Source of the DNA: Porphyromonadaceae bacterium UBA4702
Lineage (GTDB): Bacteria > Bacteroidota > Bacteroidia > Bacteroidales > Muribaculaceae
Assembly: GCA_002404675.1 (NCBI GenBank)
Contig: DHKE01000022.1
Coordinates: forward strand, 1-28,649
DNA: 28,649 nt
Direction of reading: 5' to 3'
Shown here: one piece after another, positions 6,411 to 15,467 of the stretch
Numbering within the stretch: the stretch's first letter is position 1
Layout of the letters: every line of letters starts with the position of its first letter
Position numbers and translations under genes: made by a program
Notes under the pieces: generated by a model
Databases searched by the model: none
Told to the model about the DNA's origin: nothing
What the model saw: the letters and a program-made list of their open reading frames with translations, nothing else

Positions 6411-9056
6411 TCAGAACTCCTGTCCGAGGACGAAGTGGAACTGGCTTCCGCCGCGCCGTCCCCACACCTTGTCGAAACCGTAGGCCCAGTCTACGCCGAG
6501 GAATCCGATTACGCTGAGGAACACGCGGACACCGGCGCCGGCACTGCGCTTCAGGTTGAAGGGAGAGAAGTCCCTGACCGATGTCCAGGCGTTGCCGGCT
6601 TCGGCAAACACGAGGCCGTAGATGGTGGTGGCGGGCTGGAGGATGAAGGGGAAGTGCAGCTCCATTGTCGCCTTGCCGTAAGCGTAGCCCTCATAGTAGT
6701 TGGGGGTGAACTGTCCGTTCTCGTAGCCGCGCATTGAGACTGTCTCTGTGGCGTATGTGTAGCCGCCGGTCATGCCGTCGCCGCCGAAGTAGAATGTCTC
6801 GAAAGGCGTTTTCAGGTATCGGTTGTACGAGCCGAGCAGGCCGAAGTCGGCGCGGGTCATCAGCACGAGCGTCCACTGCCCGTCGGGGTCAGTAAGCGGA
6901 GTGTATGTCTTGCTCTTGAACTTGAGTTTCCAGTATTCTATCCAGCGGTACAGCTCTTTCTTGGCCTCCTCGGACTTGAGGGTGTTGGCTTCGTATGAGA
7001 GCTGTTTCCAGTTCTTTTTGCCGAACAGCGATGCCGGGGGAGTTGCGGTGAACTCGAGCGAGAACGTCGAGCCGCGGCGTGTGTAGTACGGGTTGTCGAT
7101 GCTGGTGCGCGACAGGCTGAGTGTCAGGCCGAGCGAGTTGGACGTGCCGTTCTGCATATACGAGAGGTATTCCCAGTTCTTGAGGTAGTACCAGCGGTAG
7201 TTGAGGCTTGCCATGAACTGGAAGTAGTCGTCCGGCCAGGTGAGGCGCGAGCCGTAGCCCACGGACACGCCGGCGAGCTGTATCACCTTGTTAGGGTCGT
7301 ACGAGTTCTGGTAGTTGTATGCGTTGTAGTTTGTGCCGTAAGAGCCTTGCGTCCAGAGGGAGTTGAGGTAGGCGTCGTTCCAGTTGTCGTTGTAGAAGCT
7401 CTGGTTTACGCCCGTGGAGCGGGAGTAGTCGAGCGACACGGAGAGTGAGTTGGGGCGTTTGCCGCCGAACCACGGGTCGAAGAACGAGATGTTGTAGCTC
7501 TGGTAGAACTTGGCGTTGGTCTGCACCGAAACGGAGAAAGTCTGACCGTCGCCACGCGGTATAATGCCCTTGTATTTCGAGGGGTAGAACAGGTTCTTCA
7601 TCGAGAAGTTGGTGAAGCTCAACGCGAGCTGTCCGGTAATGCCGGTCTGTCCCCAGCCGAATGAGAACTGTATCTTGTCGTTGGCCTTCTGTTCGAGGTT
7701 GAAGACTATGTCCACTGTGCCGTCGCTCTCGTTAGGCTCGGGCTTGATGTCGAGTGTCTCGGGGTTGAAGTGTCCTGAAGCGGCGATTTCGCGAGCGGAA
7801 CGCATCAGGTCGTTCTTGGAGAAGAGATCGCCGGGACGCACACGCAGGTCGCGGCGTATCACTTTCTCGTAGAGGGCGTCGTTGCCGTTGATTACCACGC
7901 GGTTGACGCGGGCTTGCGGACCTTCGATTATGCGCATCTGCAGCGCGATGCTGTCGCCCTTGATGTTCTCCTCGATAGGCACGAGCTGGAAGAAGAGGTA
8001 TCCGTTGTCGAGGTACAGGCTCGAGACAGCGTCTTCGTCGTCCTGTGTGCGCTTGTTGAGGCGTTTCTGGTTGTACACGTCGCCAGGGTAGATGTCGAGC
8101 ACCTGCTGGAGCATGTCTGTAGAGTAGATGGTGTTGCCTACCCAAGAGATGTCGCTGATGTAGTACTTCTTGCCCTCGTCCACCTTGATGTACACGTCCA
8201 CGCGGTCGTCGTTGTACTTGACCACGCTGTCGCTCACGATTTTGGCGTCGCGGTATCCCAGTTCGTTGTATTTCTGTATGATGCGGTTCTTGTCGTCGGC
8301 ATAGTCAGATTCAACAAACTTCTTTTGTTTGAATATGTTGAGGATGTTGCCGTTTTCGTTGGTCTTTTTCATGGTGCGTTTGATCTTGTTGTCAGACAGC
8401 ACCTTGTTGCCCTCGATGTAAATCTTGTGCACCTTGACCTTGGTGTTGCGGTTTACGTCCACATTGACGATGACTTGGTTCTCCTTGCTGATGTCGGGAT
8501 GCTGTGTCACCTTGATTTCCACATTCTTGAAGCCCTTTGCCGTGTAGTAGTTCTCGACTATCTGCTTTGCGCGCGCGAGGATGTTGGGGGTGATCTGCTG
8601 TCCCGGTATCATTGCGAGCCGCTCGTTGAGGTCTTTTTTCTCGCCGCCTTTCACGCCGGAGAATATGATTTCCGACATTCGCGGCTGCTGTCGCAGGACG
8701 ATTTCGAGCCATGCCTTGTCGCCGGCAGTCTTGACCACGTTTATCTGCACCTTGGAGTACAGGTTCTGCCGCCAGAAACGCTTTGTCGCATCGGTGATTG
8801 CAGAGCCTGGTATCTCGACGCGCTGCCCGACGGACAGGCCGGAATAGCCGATTATGACATAGTCATCGACGTTAGAAATGCCGGAGACTTTGATGTCCGC
8901 TATTTCGTAAGTGCGCGGTATCGGCGAATAGACCACAGTAGGGTTGTATATCGTGTCTGCCGGAGTCTCCGGTGTAATGTCCAATGCCTTGGCCGGGGAG
9001 TAGGCGATGGCTATTATGGACAACAAGAGACAATATATATGGATGTGTCTTTTCAT
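6411..9056 (-). CDS. bamA: BamA, outer membrane protein assembly factor
   Basis: The essential outer-membrane insertase of the BAM complex. 881 residues: signal peptide 1-24, POTRA domains from about 45 to 480 (for example VHKIYIEGNKVLSDNKI, YYISDISWVGNTIYS and VNRVVINGNDALYE), then a 16-strand barrel to the end. The lid-loop motif is seen as VSMRGYENG, and the chain ends in an aromatic residue (FHFVLGQEF) as barrels do. The length is near the Bacteroidota norm, a little longer than proteobacterial BamA. Its ATG overlaps the uppS stop in ATGA (9053-9056), so the two are probably translationally coupled. The ompH chaperones follow. Confidence 0.97.
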   Translation of the reverse strand: MKRHIHIYCLLLSIIAIAYSPAKALDITPETPADTIYNPTVVYSPIPRTYEIADIKVSGISNVDDYVIIGYSGLSVGQRVEIPGSAITDATKRFWRQNLYSKVQINVVKTAGDKAWLEIVLRQQPRMSEIIFSGVKGGEKKDLNERLAMIPGQQITPNILARAKQIVENYYTAKGFKNVEIKVTQHPDISKENQVIVNVDVNRNTKVKVHKIYIEGNKVLSDNKIKRTMKKTNENGNILNIFKQKKFVESDYADDKNRIIQKYNELGYRDAKIVSDSVVKYNDDRVDVYIKVDEGKKYYISDISWVGNTIYSTDMLQQVLDIYPGDVYNQKRLNKRTQDDEDAVSSLYLDNGYLFFQLVPIEENIKGDSIALQMRIIEGPQARVNRVVINGNDALYEKVIRRDLRVRPGDLFSKNDLMRSAREIAASGHFNPETLDIKPEPNESDGTVDIVFNLEQKANDKIQFSFGWGQTGITGQLALSFTNFSMKNLFYPSKYKGIIPRGDGQTFSVSVQTNAKFYQSYNISFFDPWFGGKRPNSLSVSLDYSRSTGVNQSFYNDNWNDAYLNSLWTQGSYGTNYNAYNYQNSYDPNKVIQLAGVSVGYGSRLTWPDDYFQFMASLNYRWYYLKNWEYLSYMQNGTSNSLGLTLSLSRTSIDNPYYTRRGSTFSLEFTATPPASLFGKKNWKQLSYEANTLKSEEAKKELYRWIEYWKLKFKSKTYTPLTDPDGQWTLVLMTRADFGLLGSYNRYLKTPFETFYFGGDGMTGGYTYATETVSMRGYENGQFTPNYYEGYAYGKATMELHFPFILQPATTIYGLVFAEAGNAWTSVRDFSPFNLKRSAGAGVRVFLSVIGFLGVDWAYGFDKVWGRRGGSQFHFVLGQEF

Positions 9057-9847
9057 ATATCGTGGTTGGAGATAATCGTGTCAGATTGGTTGTTGACCTG
9101 TTCGCTCGTCTTGCCGAAGCGACGCTCGCGGCTCACGTACTGGAGGAGAGCGTCTGCAAACTCCTTCTCGCGGAAATCGGGCCAAAGCGTGTCGGTGAAC
9201 ACGAGTTCGGCGTATGAAATCTGCCACAGGAGGAAGTTGCTGACGCGGGTTTCGCCGCCGGTGCGTATGAGCAGGTCGGGGTCAGGCGCGGGCCAGGTGG
9301 CGAGGCGGCGTGTTATGTCGTCGCTGGTGATGTCGCCGGGGGAGAGAGAGCCGTCGGCGACGCTGCGGGCTATCTCGCGCGCGGCGCGTGTCAGCTCCCA
9401 CCTTGCGGAGTAGTTCAGGCACAGCATCAGGTTCAGCCCGGTGCATTGCGCCAGCTTGTCGCGGGATGCGGTCAGGCGACAGCGTGCGCCATCTGGGAGG
9501 CCGTCGATATCGCCTACGAGGTGTAGCCGCACGTTGTTGCGCATCAGTTCGGGGGTTTCGTTTTCGATGGCGTACCCTATCAGGTGCATCAGGGTGTCAA
9601 CCTCGTCCTGCGGACGCGACCAGTTTTCAGTTGAGAATGCGTATAGCGAGAGGTAGGAGATGCCTAAGTCGGAGGCGAAGCGTGTGATGTCACGCACACT
9701 GTCCACACCCTTGTAGTGGCCGGCCGAGCGGGGCAGTCCCTGCCGCTTGGCCCAGCGTCCGTTGCCGTCCATGATGATAGCGACGTGCCGAGGCACGCGC
9801 TCCTTGTCAATCCTTGCCGTCAGGGCTGTCACGTCGTCGCTTCTCAT
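9053..9847 (-). CDS. uppS: Isoprenyl transferase (undecaprenyl diphosphate synthase)
   Basis: Cytoplasmic cis-prenyltransferase that extends farnesyl diphosphate with isopentenyl diphosphate to the C55 carrier used for peptidoglycan and surface glycans. 264 residues from the ATG at 9847; a longer reading upstream would run through the DUF6089 gene in another frame. Motifs: IIMDGNGRWAKRQG with catalytic Asp27, YAFSTENWSRP, and RTGGETRVSNFLLWQ. The start overlaps the DUF6089 stop by four bases (9844-9847) and the stop overlaps bamA by four (9053-9056). This placement links lipid carrier supply with outer-membrane assembly in one transcript. Confidence 0.96.
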   Translation of the reverse strand: MRSDDVTALTARIDKERVPRHVAIIMDGNGRWAKRQGLPRSAGHYKGVDSVRDITRFASDLGISYLSLYAFSTENWSRPQDEVDTLMHLIGYAIENETPELMRNNVRLHLVGDIDGLPDGARCRLTASRDKLAQCTGLNLMLCLNYSARWELTRAAREIARSVADGSLSPGDITSDDITRRLATWPAPDPDLLIRTGGETRVSNFLLWQISYAELVFTDTLWPDFREKEFADALLQYVSRERRFGKTSEQVNNQSDTIISNHDI

Positions 9848-10557
9848 CGTTCCTTGTAGTTGCATACGGCACACCGCTTGCTGAACTCGTAGCTTATCGT
9901 GAAGGTGAGCGTGGAGTACCAGTCGGTGTTTTTCGCGAAAGAGCTTTTTATCTGATACGGGTCGGAGAGGCTGTCGCCGTCGAGCTTGTCGGAGAACACC
10001 TTTTTCATCAGGAATTCCATGCCGAGGTTGAGCCGCTTGTTTACCTTGAATTTTATGCCTATGCCCAGCGGAATGTTCACGCCGAAGTGCGCTTTGCCGT
10101 CCGTAGACCACAGTGTGAAGCCGAGGCCGGCGGCGATGTAGGGGGTCCAGCGCTTCAGCTTGCGGTATTTCTCTCCGATGCCGTAGGGGAAGAAGTTGAA
10201 CTCCGCCTGCTCTCCGATTTCATAGAAATTGGTGGTGAACTTGAATGTCTCCCCGCCGGGGAAAACGTTTGTCATCTGTTCGGAGTTGCCTTTCAGCCCG
10301 CCGGCGTAGAAGTTGGTCTTGAACGCCCAGCGCGGGTTTGCGATGTAGCGCAGCAGCACCTCGATGTCCCAAGAGGGGTTCTTGTATAGGTTCGCCGTGT
10401 TCGCGTCGCCGAGGTATCCGGTCATGCCTATGCCGCCGCCGATGTCGAAGCGGTAGTCCTCCTGTGCTTCCGCCGGCAAAGCTGACAGCAGGATTGCGAG
10501 TGCCGCAACCCAAGCCGTCAAGTGGGTGTGTATGCCGTGGAAACGCTTGGTTTTCAT
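9844..10557 (-). CDS. DUF6089-type predicted outer-membrane protein
   Basis: 237 residues from the ATG at 10557. A signal peptide (HLTAWVAALAILLSALPAEAQ) is followed by EDYRFDIGGGIGMTGYLGD and alternating strands (FKTNFYAGGLKG, FKFTTNFYEIGEQAEFNFF, YIAAGLGFTLWS, LTFTISYEFSK), which suggest a small beta-barrel in the outer membrane. It resembles DUF6089, which in Bacteroidota usually sits directly upstream of uppS and bamA as it does here. It overlaps both neighbours by four bases (ATGA). The function is not established; the neighbourhood points to envelope assembly or a simple porin-like barrel. Confidence 0.78.
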   Translation of the reverse strand: MKTKRFHGIHTHLTAWVAALAILLSALPAEAQEDYRFDIGGGIGMTGYLGDANTANLYKNPSWDIEVLLRYIANPRWAFKTNFYAGGLKGNSEQMTNVFPGGETFKFTTNFYEIGEQAEFNFFPYGIGEKYRKLKRWTPYIAAGLGFTLWSTDGKAHFGVNIPLGIGIKFKVNKRLNLGMEFLMKKVFSDKLDGDSLSDPYQIKSSFAKNTDWYSTLTFTISYEFSKRCAVCNYKER

Positions 10558-12116
10558 ATCAACGGAGTGAATGTCAGTTTGTTGAGAACGCCTCGCCATA
10601 CAGCGTTGTTGAATGCTCCGTCAGCGTTGATGCCGCCGAACAGGTAGATGTATGGGCATTGCCATGAAATGTTGTCGCCGTCGGTCTCATGCTTGATGTA
10701 CCATGGGGCAACGCGGCGCGAGGGCTTTTTGGTCCATGCGTCTGATATTGCGGCGTTCTTGTCCATGGTCAGCACCATCGGGTCGCATTGTGTCAGCGAG
10801 GGCATGTATTCAGGCAGCTGCATATAGTCCACGGCCTGTTGCCAGTTCACGCCGTTGTCGTAGCTGAGGTATACGGTGCGGTTCAGCGAGCCGTCTGGGA
10901 GCGAGCCGCCCATAAGCAGCCACACCTGGAACTCTGTCTGTATCCAAGAGACTTTTGAGGTGCGGTAGATGTAGTACGGTATCAGTGCGCCGCCAGTGAT
11001 TCTGCCCACCGGGTGTTCCGATATTTTCGCCCAAGAGCCGCCGTCAAAAGCCCATACGCCGTCTGTCGTCTGTCCGTCGGCGTCATATCCGCCTACCATG
11101 AGGCATATCGGCTCTACGCTCCACTTGTTGGAGAAAATGCCGGTGTTGGAGTATCCCTTCACGGGGAAGCCGCTTTCGAGCGGCTTGGCGGTGAAGTTTG
11201 CCGGGTAGTATGCGTGGCGCAGCGTGCCGTTGTCCGAGTCTATGCCGAGGAGTGTGGACTGGTAGCCGCCGATGATGTTTATCCACCGCTTGCCGGTGTC
11301 AGCCCAAATGGCAGCATCTTCTGACGAGTATAGCCTGCCGTCGGTGTCGAGGATGTAGAAGGCATCGTCGGTGACGGAGAATGTGCGTATGTCGAATGTC
11401 CCGTTTTCAGCTACAGTGCGTATCCGCCAGTTGTCCGGCGCGGGGGCGGCAGCGGAGGCTATCGAGAGCGAGCCGTCCTGCTCGCGCACGAGGCAGTATG
11501 CCGTGTTGTCGCGTGACACGCTCTTCTGCGCAGTCGGGTTGCCGGAGCGCGAGGGTATCGGGGAGACAGCCACCTTGTCCCACATCAGCGAGTCTGACAC
11601 GAGCTTGTGTACATTGACTTTCAGCCGGTATGTGCGAGTGGTGACACCGTCCTGCGCGGTCAGCTTGATTGAAACCTTGCCAGTGAAGTCGATAGAGTCG
11701 GAGGGGTTCTTGTAGTAGTCCACTTCCCCTTCTCGCTTCTCGCCGCCTTCCATGGTGATGACGGCCGCCTGTGTGGACGAGGGGTAGGAGATGACTGGTA
11801 TCAGGTCAGTCACCTTGGTGCCTGCGGGCAGAGAGTCGGCGTTGAAAACCACGCCGTTCTTGAGGTCAATGGAGAAAAAAACGGAGTCGAGGTTGGTAAG
11901 GACTTTGCTGTCAGCCTTCAGCTTGAAGTTGGTAATGGCTACGGCAGAGTCTGCGCCATATTCCTCTATGGCGGTCTTTTTCTCTTCGTTGCACGCGGTG
12001 ACTACGAGGAGCGAAGCTCCCAACGCCACTGGCAGTGCCAGCCTCAGTATATTGTGTCTGTTCACTCTGAATCCTGTTATCTTGGCATCGTGCGCCGCAG
12101 TGTCAACTTGCGACAA
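10554..12116 (-). CDS. DUF6242-type lipoprotein with a predicted beta-propeller
   Basis: 520 residues with a lipobox (LVVTAC, Cys42 when counted from 12116). An N-terminal Ig-like segment (about 60-165, YPSSTQAAVITMEGG to TRTYRLKVNVHKL) is followed by repeated strands with kelch- or sialidase-like turns (DDAFYILDTDGRLYSSEDA, CLMVGGYDADGQTTDGVWAF, YLSYDNGVNWQQA, YIYLFGGINADGAFNNAVW), consistent with DUF6242. The ATG at 12116 puts about 20 residues before the hydrophobic stretch; a GTG at 12065 would give a more ordinary lipoprotein signal (VNRHNILRLALPV). It opens the uppS-bamA transcript and overlaps DUF6089 by four bases. The role is unknown, probably binding at the envelope. Confidence 0.75.
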   Translation of the reverse strand: MSQVDTAAHDAKITGFRVNRHNILRLALPVALGASLLVVTACNEEKKTAIEEYGADSAVAITNFKLKADSKVLTNLDSVFFSIDLKNGVVFNADSLPAGTKVTDLIPVISYPSSTQAAVITMEGGEKREGEVDYYKNPSDSIDFTGKVSIKLTAQDGVTTRTYRLKVNVHKLVSDSLMWDKVAVSPIPSRSGNPTAQKSVSRDNTAYCLVREQDGSLSIASAAAPAPDNWRIRTVAENGTFDIRTFSVTDDAFYILDTDGRLYSSEDAAIWADTGKRWINIIGGYQSTLLGIDSDNGTLRHAYYPANFTAKPLESGFPVKGYSNTGIFSNKWSVEPICLMVGGYDADGQTTDGVWAFDGGSWAKISEHPVGRITGGALIPYYIYRTSKVSWIQTEFQVWLLMGGSLPDGSLNRTVYLSYDNGVNWQQAVDYMQLPEYMPSLTQCDPMVLTMDKNAAISDAWTKKPSRRVAPWYIKHETDGDNISWQCPYIYLFGGINADGAFNNAVWRGVLNKLTFTPLI

Positions 12117-12135
12117 TGCCTAATGTTTCAACTTG

Positions 12136-12143
12136 CAAAATTA
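12136..12143 (-). promoter_or_regulatory. Candidate -7 box before the DUF6242-uppS-bamA operon
   Basis: TAATTTTG on the minus strand matches TAnnTTTG. A start point near 12128 would leave only about 12 bases before the ATG at 12116, or about 63 before the GTG at 12065. I see no good TTTG at -33, so this is a weak call. Confidence 0.4.
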
Positions 12144-12212
12144 GCATTTTCCGGCATATTATCCCTCGTGATTTTCGGCATATCTGCTGCGCGGTTTTCA
12201 TTTTATGCCTTT

Positions 12213-13235
12213 TTAACGCCTGAAATATTCGATGCGGCTTTTGCGAACTGTTTGTGTGTCAGTCAACTGCGCACCGGCAGGCAATTCTGGCGCGGCGATG
12301 CCGTCGCCCAGCGGAGCGGACGATGTCTCGCGTCGTATCGCGTCCCACAGGTCGGCGGCGATGAAGCTGCCCAGGAGTTTCGCCCCGCCCTCTACGAGCA
12401 GCGAGGTGACGGAATGTGAAGTGTACAGGTCGGAGAGTATGTCTACAAGCGTTATGTCGCCGTAAACCAGCGTGTTGCGGTTGTGCATCAGCTTGGACTC
12501 CTTCGGTATCATGCCGTGGCGGTCTATGGTCACGGGTATCGGCGATTTCCCTGCCCATAGCCTCGCGTCGAGCCTCGGGTTGTCTGAAATGACAGTATTT
12601 GTCCCGACCATGACAGCGTCGTGGCGTATGCGTTCGCGGTGGGCGAGGACCTGCGAGAGCTGGTTGGAAATCATAGCCGGGCGCGGGCTGCCGTCCCTGT
12701 CTCGCAATCCGATGAAACCGTCTGATGACTGCGCCCATTTCAGCGTGATGAACGGGCGGTGCAGCGTGTGTGCTGTCATGAAGCGGCAGTTCAGCTGCCG
12801 GCACTCGTCGGCAAGCACGCCCTCGGCCACGTCGATGCCGGCCTCGCGCAGCATCGCTATGCCGCGCCCCGACACCCTGTCGAAAGGGTCGCGAGTCCCG
12901 ACTACGACGTGGGGTATGCGGCTGTCGATGACCAGCTTGGCGCATGGCGGCGTCTTGCCGTAGTGGGCGCATGGTTCGAGCGTGACGTAGAGGGTAGAGC
13001 GGGGGAGGAGGCTGGGGTCGGCCACGCTGGCAATGGCGTTGACCTCGGCATGAGGCCCGCCGCACCGGCGGTGGAAACCCTCGCCGATGATGCGTCCTGA
13101 GGCGACAATGACCGCGCCGACCATCGGGTTGGGCGATGCTTCTCCCTCGCCGCAGCGTGCGAGTTGCAGGGCGCGGCGCATGTATATGATGTCATCTGCC
13201 GGTGGCAGGCCGTGTGCTTTTTTTGTCATATCCAT
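12213..13235 (-). CDS. ribD: Bifunctional riboflavin biosynthesis protein RibD
   Basis: Deaminase and reductase for the second and third steps of riboflavin synthesis from GTP. 340 residues from the ATG at 13235 (MDMTKK; an in-frame ATG two codons later is equally possible). The N-terminal zinc deaminase domain shows PHAEVNA (His62, catalytic Glu64) and LEPCAHYGKTPPC (Cys89, Cys98). The C-terminal reductase domain runs from about 150, with FITLKWAQSSDG, DAVMVGTNTVISDNPRL and SLLVEGGAKLLGSFI. No other rib genes are in the window. It is divergent from prmC, an arrangement I believe is common in Bacteroidota. Confidence 0.95.
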   Translation of the reverse strand: MDMTKKAHGLPPADDIIYMRRALQLARCGEGEASPNPMVGAVIVASGRIIGEGFHRRCGGPHAEVNAIASVADPSLLPRSTLYVTLEPCAHYGKTPPCAKLVIDSRIPHVVVGTRDPFDRVSGRGIAMLREAGIDVAEGVLADECRQLNCRFMTAHTLHRPFITLKWAQSSDGFIGLRDRDGSPRPAMISNQLSQVLAHRERIRHDAVMVGTNTVISDNPRLDARLWAGKSPIPVTIDRHGMIPKESKLMHNRNTLVYGDITLVDILSDLYTSHSVTSLLVEGGAKLLGSFIAADLWDAIRRETSSAPLGDGIAAPELPAGAQLTDTQTVRKSRIEYFRR

Positions 13236-13352
13236 ACACTTGTAAGATGTTTTTGCACGGTGGCTCGCGGCTTCTCCGTCGGCGGATTGCGTTGCTGCAC
13301 ACCCATATATAATAACAGAAACACGGGGCGTTGTAGTATATTTCGCGTGTCG

Positions 13353-13384
13353 TTTGCGTATGTAGCCAAAAAGTAGTAGTTTTG
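13353..13384 (+). promoter_or_regulatory. Promoter of the prmC-recX-comF operon
   Basis: TTTG (13353-13356), then 20 bases, then TAGTTTTG (13377-13384): a full match to the Bacteroidota consensus with correct spacing. The predicted start is near 13391, about 35 bases before the prmC ATG. Confidence 0.72.
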
Positions 13385-13425
13385 CGGTGCATTGCCGTGA
13401 GCAGGTGCAGCGGCGTGCTGATGAT

Positions 13426-14277
13426 ATGAGAGACACGATGAGGAAACTGCGCAGCCGGCTTGTGCCGCTGTACGGCGCGGGCGAGGCGCAGGCGATAATA
13501 CGCATCATCTTCCGCTATCTGAAAGGGTGGTCGGCTGTGGAGATGTTCATGAACGAGGACAAGGAGCTGAGCGCTGAAGTCAGCGCAGCGGCAGACCGCA
13601 TCCTCGCGAGGCTGGAACGCCGCGAGCCGATACAGTACATCACAGGCATCGCGCAGTTCTACGGCATGGAGCTGCACGTGGACCGCAGGGTGCTGATACC
13701 GCGTCCCGAAACCGAGCAGATGGTGGATATGATAGCCGACCGCTTCAGCAGCCGCGAGGACATGGATGTGCTCGACATCGCCACCGGATCGGGCTGCATA
13801 GCGATAGCGTTGCAGCGCAACCTTCCGTTTTCGCGGGTGTCTGCGCTTGACGTGGACGAGGGCGCACTTGCCGTGGCGCGGGAAAACGCTGCCCGACTGA
13901 GAAGCCGCGTCAACTTTTTCCTCGCTGATGTGTTTTCTTATAGCCCTGCTCTGGGCAGCTTTGACCTGGTGGTCAGCAATCCGCCGTATATCGCGGAGTC
14001 GGAGCAGGCGGGGATGGATGCCAATGTGCTCGACTATGAGCCGGCGCGGGCATTGTTTGTCCCCGATGAGGACCCTCTGCTGTTCTACAGCCGCATTGCC
14101 GAGGTGGCGATGACGGGGCTGCGGCGCGGCGGAATGTTGTACCTTGAAATTAATTCACGTTATGGCGATGCCATGCGCCGGTTGCTTGAGGCGCACGGTT
14201 TCGCTGAAGTAAAGATAGTAAATGACATCCACGGCGCACAACGGTTCGCCGTGGCAAAACGACCGGATGATGATTAA
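13426..14277 (+). CDS. prmC: Release factor glutamine methyltransferase PrmC
   Basis: Methylates the Gln of the GGQ motif of peptide release factors, using S-adenosylmethionine. 283 residues from the ATG at 13426; a GTG at 13387 is in frame but falls at or before the predicted transcription start. The N-terminal helical domain (1-75) binds the release factor. The Rossmann methyltransferase domain has VLDIATGSGCIA (115-126) for the cofactor and NPPY (185-188), the catalytic motif that holds the amide. The preceding LIPRPETE is also typical. It overlaps recX by 11 bases. Confidence 0.95.
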   Translation: MRDTMRKLRSRLVPLYGAGEAQAIIRIIFRYLKGWSAVEMFMNEDKELSAEVSAAADRILARLERREPIQYITGIAQFYGMELHVDRRVLIPRPETEQMVDMIADRFSSREDMDVLDIATGSGCIAIALQRNLPFSRVSALDVDEGALAVARENAARLRSRVNFFLADVFSYSPALGSFDLVVSNPPYIAESEQAGMDANVLDYEPARALFVPDEDPLLFYSRIAEVAMTGLRRGGMLYLEINSRYGDAMRRLLEAHGFAEVKIVNDIHGAQRFAVAKRPDDD

Positions 14278-14785
14278 GAAAAGACGCATTTCGATACAGA
14301 CAGCTGTCATGCAGATGGCTGGAGTGTGTGCGCGTTCCGAGCACTGCGAATCGGAAATTCGGGAGAAGCTCCGTCAGCTTGGGCTCGGCAGCCTGAACAG
14401 CGACGAAGTGATGAGGCAGCTTGTCGAGGACGACTTTGTCAACAACGCTCGATATGCCAAGGCCTTTGCCAACGACAAGTTCCGGCTGGGACAGTGGGGG
14501 CGTGTCAAGATACAGGCCGCGCTGGCGGCAAAGGGTGTCAGCGAGAATGACATCAAGGCTGCTCTGTCGGAAATAGATGAAACGGAGTACCGCGAGACGC
14601 TGGCCCGTCTGGCCAGCACACAGGCTGAAGGTGTAGACTTGGAGATTTACCGCGACCGCGCCAAGGTGATACGCCACCTGCTGTCGCGCGGCTTTGAGTC
14701 GACGCTCGTCATAGAGGCGATTGCGGAGCTGCGCCGTGAGCGGGCTGATGCGATGTACCCCGAAGACGAAGATGACCTCCTTTAG
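14267..14785 (+). CDS. recX: RecX-family regulatory protein
   Basis: Modulator of RecA filaments, inferred from the family. 172 residues starting at tandem ATG codons (14267 or 14270) that overlap the end of prmC. The body is all helical, with RecX three-helix repeats: CARSEHCESEIREKLRQLG, then VMRQLVEDDFVNNARYAKAFANDKF, GRVKIQAALAAKGVSENDI, and a last repeat KVIRHLLSRGFESTLVIEAI. recA is not in the window; in this phylum recX is often apart from it. Its stop overlaps comF by 14 bases. Confidence 0.9.
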   Translation: MMIKKRRISIQTAVMQMAGVCARSEHCESEIREKLRQLGLGSLNSDEVMRQLVEDDFVNNARYAKAFANDKFRLGQWGRVKIQAALAAKGVSENDIKAALSEIDETEYRETLARLASTQAEGVDLEIYRDRAKVIRHLLSRGFESTLVIEAIAELRRERADAMYPEDEDDLL

Positions 14786-15455
14786 CCGGCTGCTGTCGCT
14801 GGTCTATCCTCGCCTGTGCCTGTTGTGCAGCGAGAGGCTGGTCGGCGACGAGCAGTTTGTATGCGGCTCTTGCCGCGAGATGTTTCCTAAGACCGGGTTT
14901 CTCGATGCCCGTCACAACGCTGTTGAGCAGCGGCTTGCTGGCATGGTGCGGTTTGACCGTGCCATGGCGGTATATTACTATGTCCGTGGCAACAGTGTCT
15001 CGCGGCTGGTGCATGATTTCAAGTACCACAACATGCCCAAGCTGGCGCGCTGGCTCGGCACGCAGATGTACGGCGAGCTGGTGTTCACGGATTTTTTCAG
15101 CGACATCGATGCCGTCATTCCTGTGCCGTTGCACTGGACGCGGCGGTTGCGGCGCGGCTACAACCAGGCTGCGGAGCTGGCTGCTGGCTTGTGCGAGTGT
15201 GCCGGCTTGCCTGTGGCAGGGCTGCTGCGTGCGCGTATGCACATCAGCCAGACACGCCGCACCCTGCGGCAGCGTGCCGACAATGCCCGTGGCAAGTATT
15301 ATGCGGTGAGAGAAGAAGGTTATGACGGGCGGCATCTGCTCGTCGTGGACGATGTGTGCACCACCGGGTCTACGCTGATAGCGGCAGTGCGTGCGCTCGC
15401 TGAAGCCTATCCGCAGTCGCGCATCTCGGTGCTTACGCTCGCTGCAACCGTCTGA
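14772..15455 (+). CDS. comF: ComF-family phosphoribosyltransferase-like protein
   Basis: 227 residues from the ATG at 14772, inside the end of recX. It has an N-terminal zinc ribbon with two CxxC pairs (Cys16/19 and Cys31/34), then a phosphoribosyltransferase domain: AVIPVPLHWTRRLRRGYNQA, and the PRPP loop LLVVDDVCTTGSTL near the end. In naturally competent bacteria ComF helps DNA uptake; in non-competent Bacteroidota its role is unclear. Its stop is only 12 bases from the stop of the convergent DUF4421 gene. Confidence 0.92.
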   Translation: MTSFSRLLSLVYPRLCLLCSERLVGDEQFVCGSCREMFPKTGFLDARHNAVEQRLAGMVRFDRAMAVYYYVRGNSVSRLVHDFKYHNMPKLARWLGTQMYGELVFTDFFSDIDAVIPVPLHWTRRLRRGYNQAAELAAGLCECAGLPVAGLLRARMHISQTRRTLRQRADNARGKYYAVREEGYDGRHLLVVDDVCTTGSTLIAAVRALAEAYPQSRISVLTLAATV

Positions 15456-15467
15456 CTGGCACATATG

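Noticed and set aside
7914..9413. A 499-codon open frame on the + strand opposite bamA and uppS
   Set aside because: It is the mirror of well-supported genes, its product is an unlikely Val/Asp/His-rich chain without motifs, and it would span the bamA/uppS junction.
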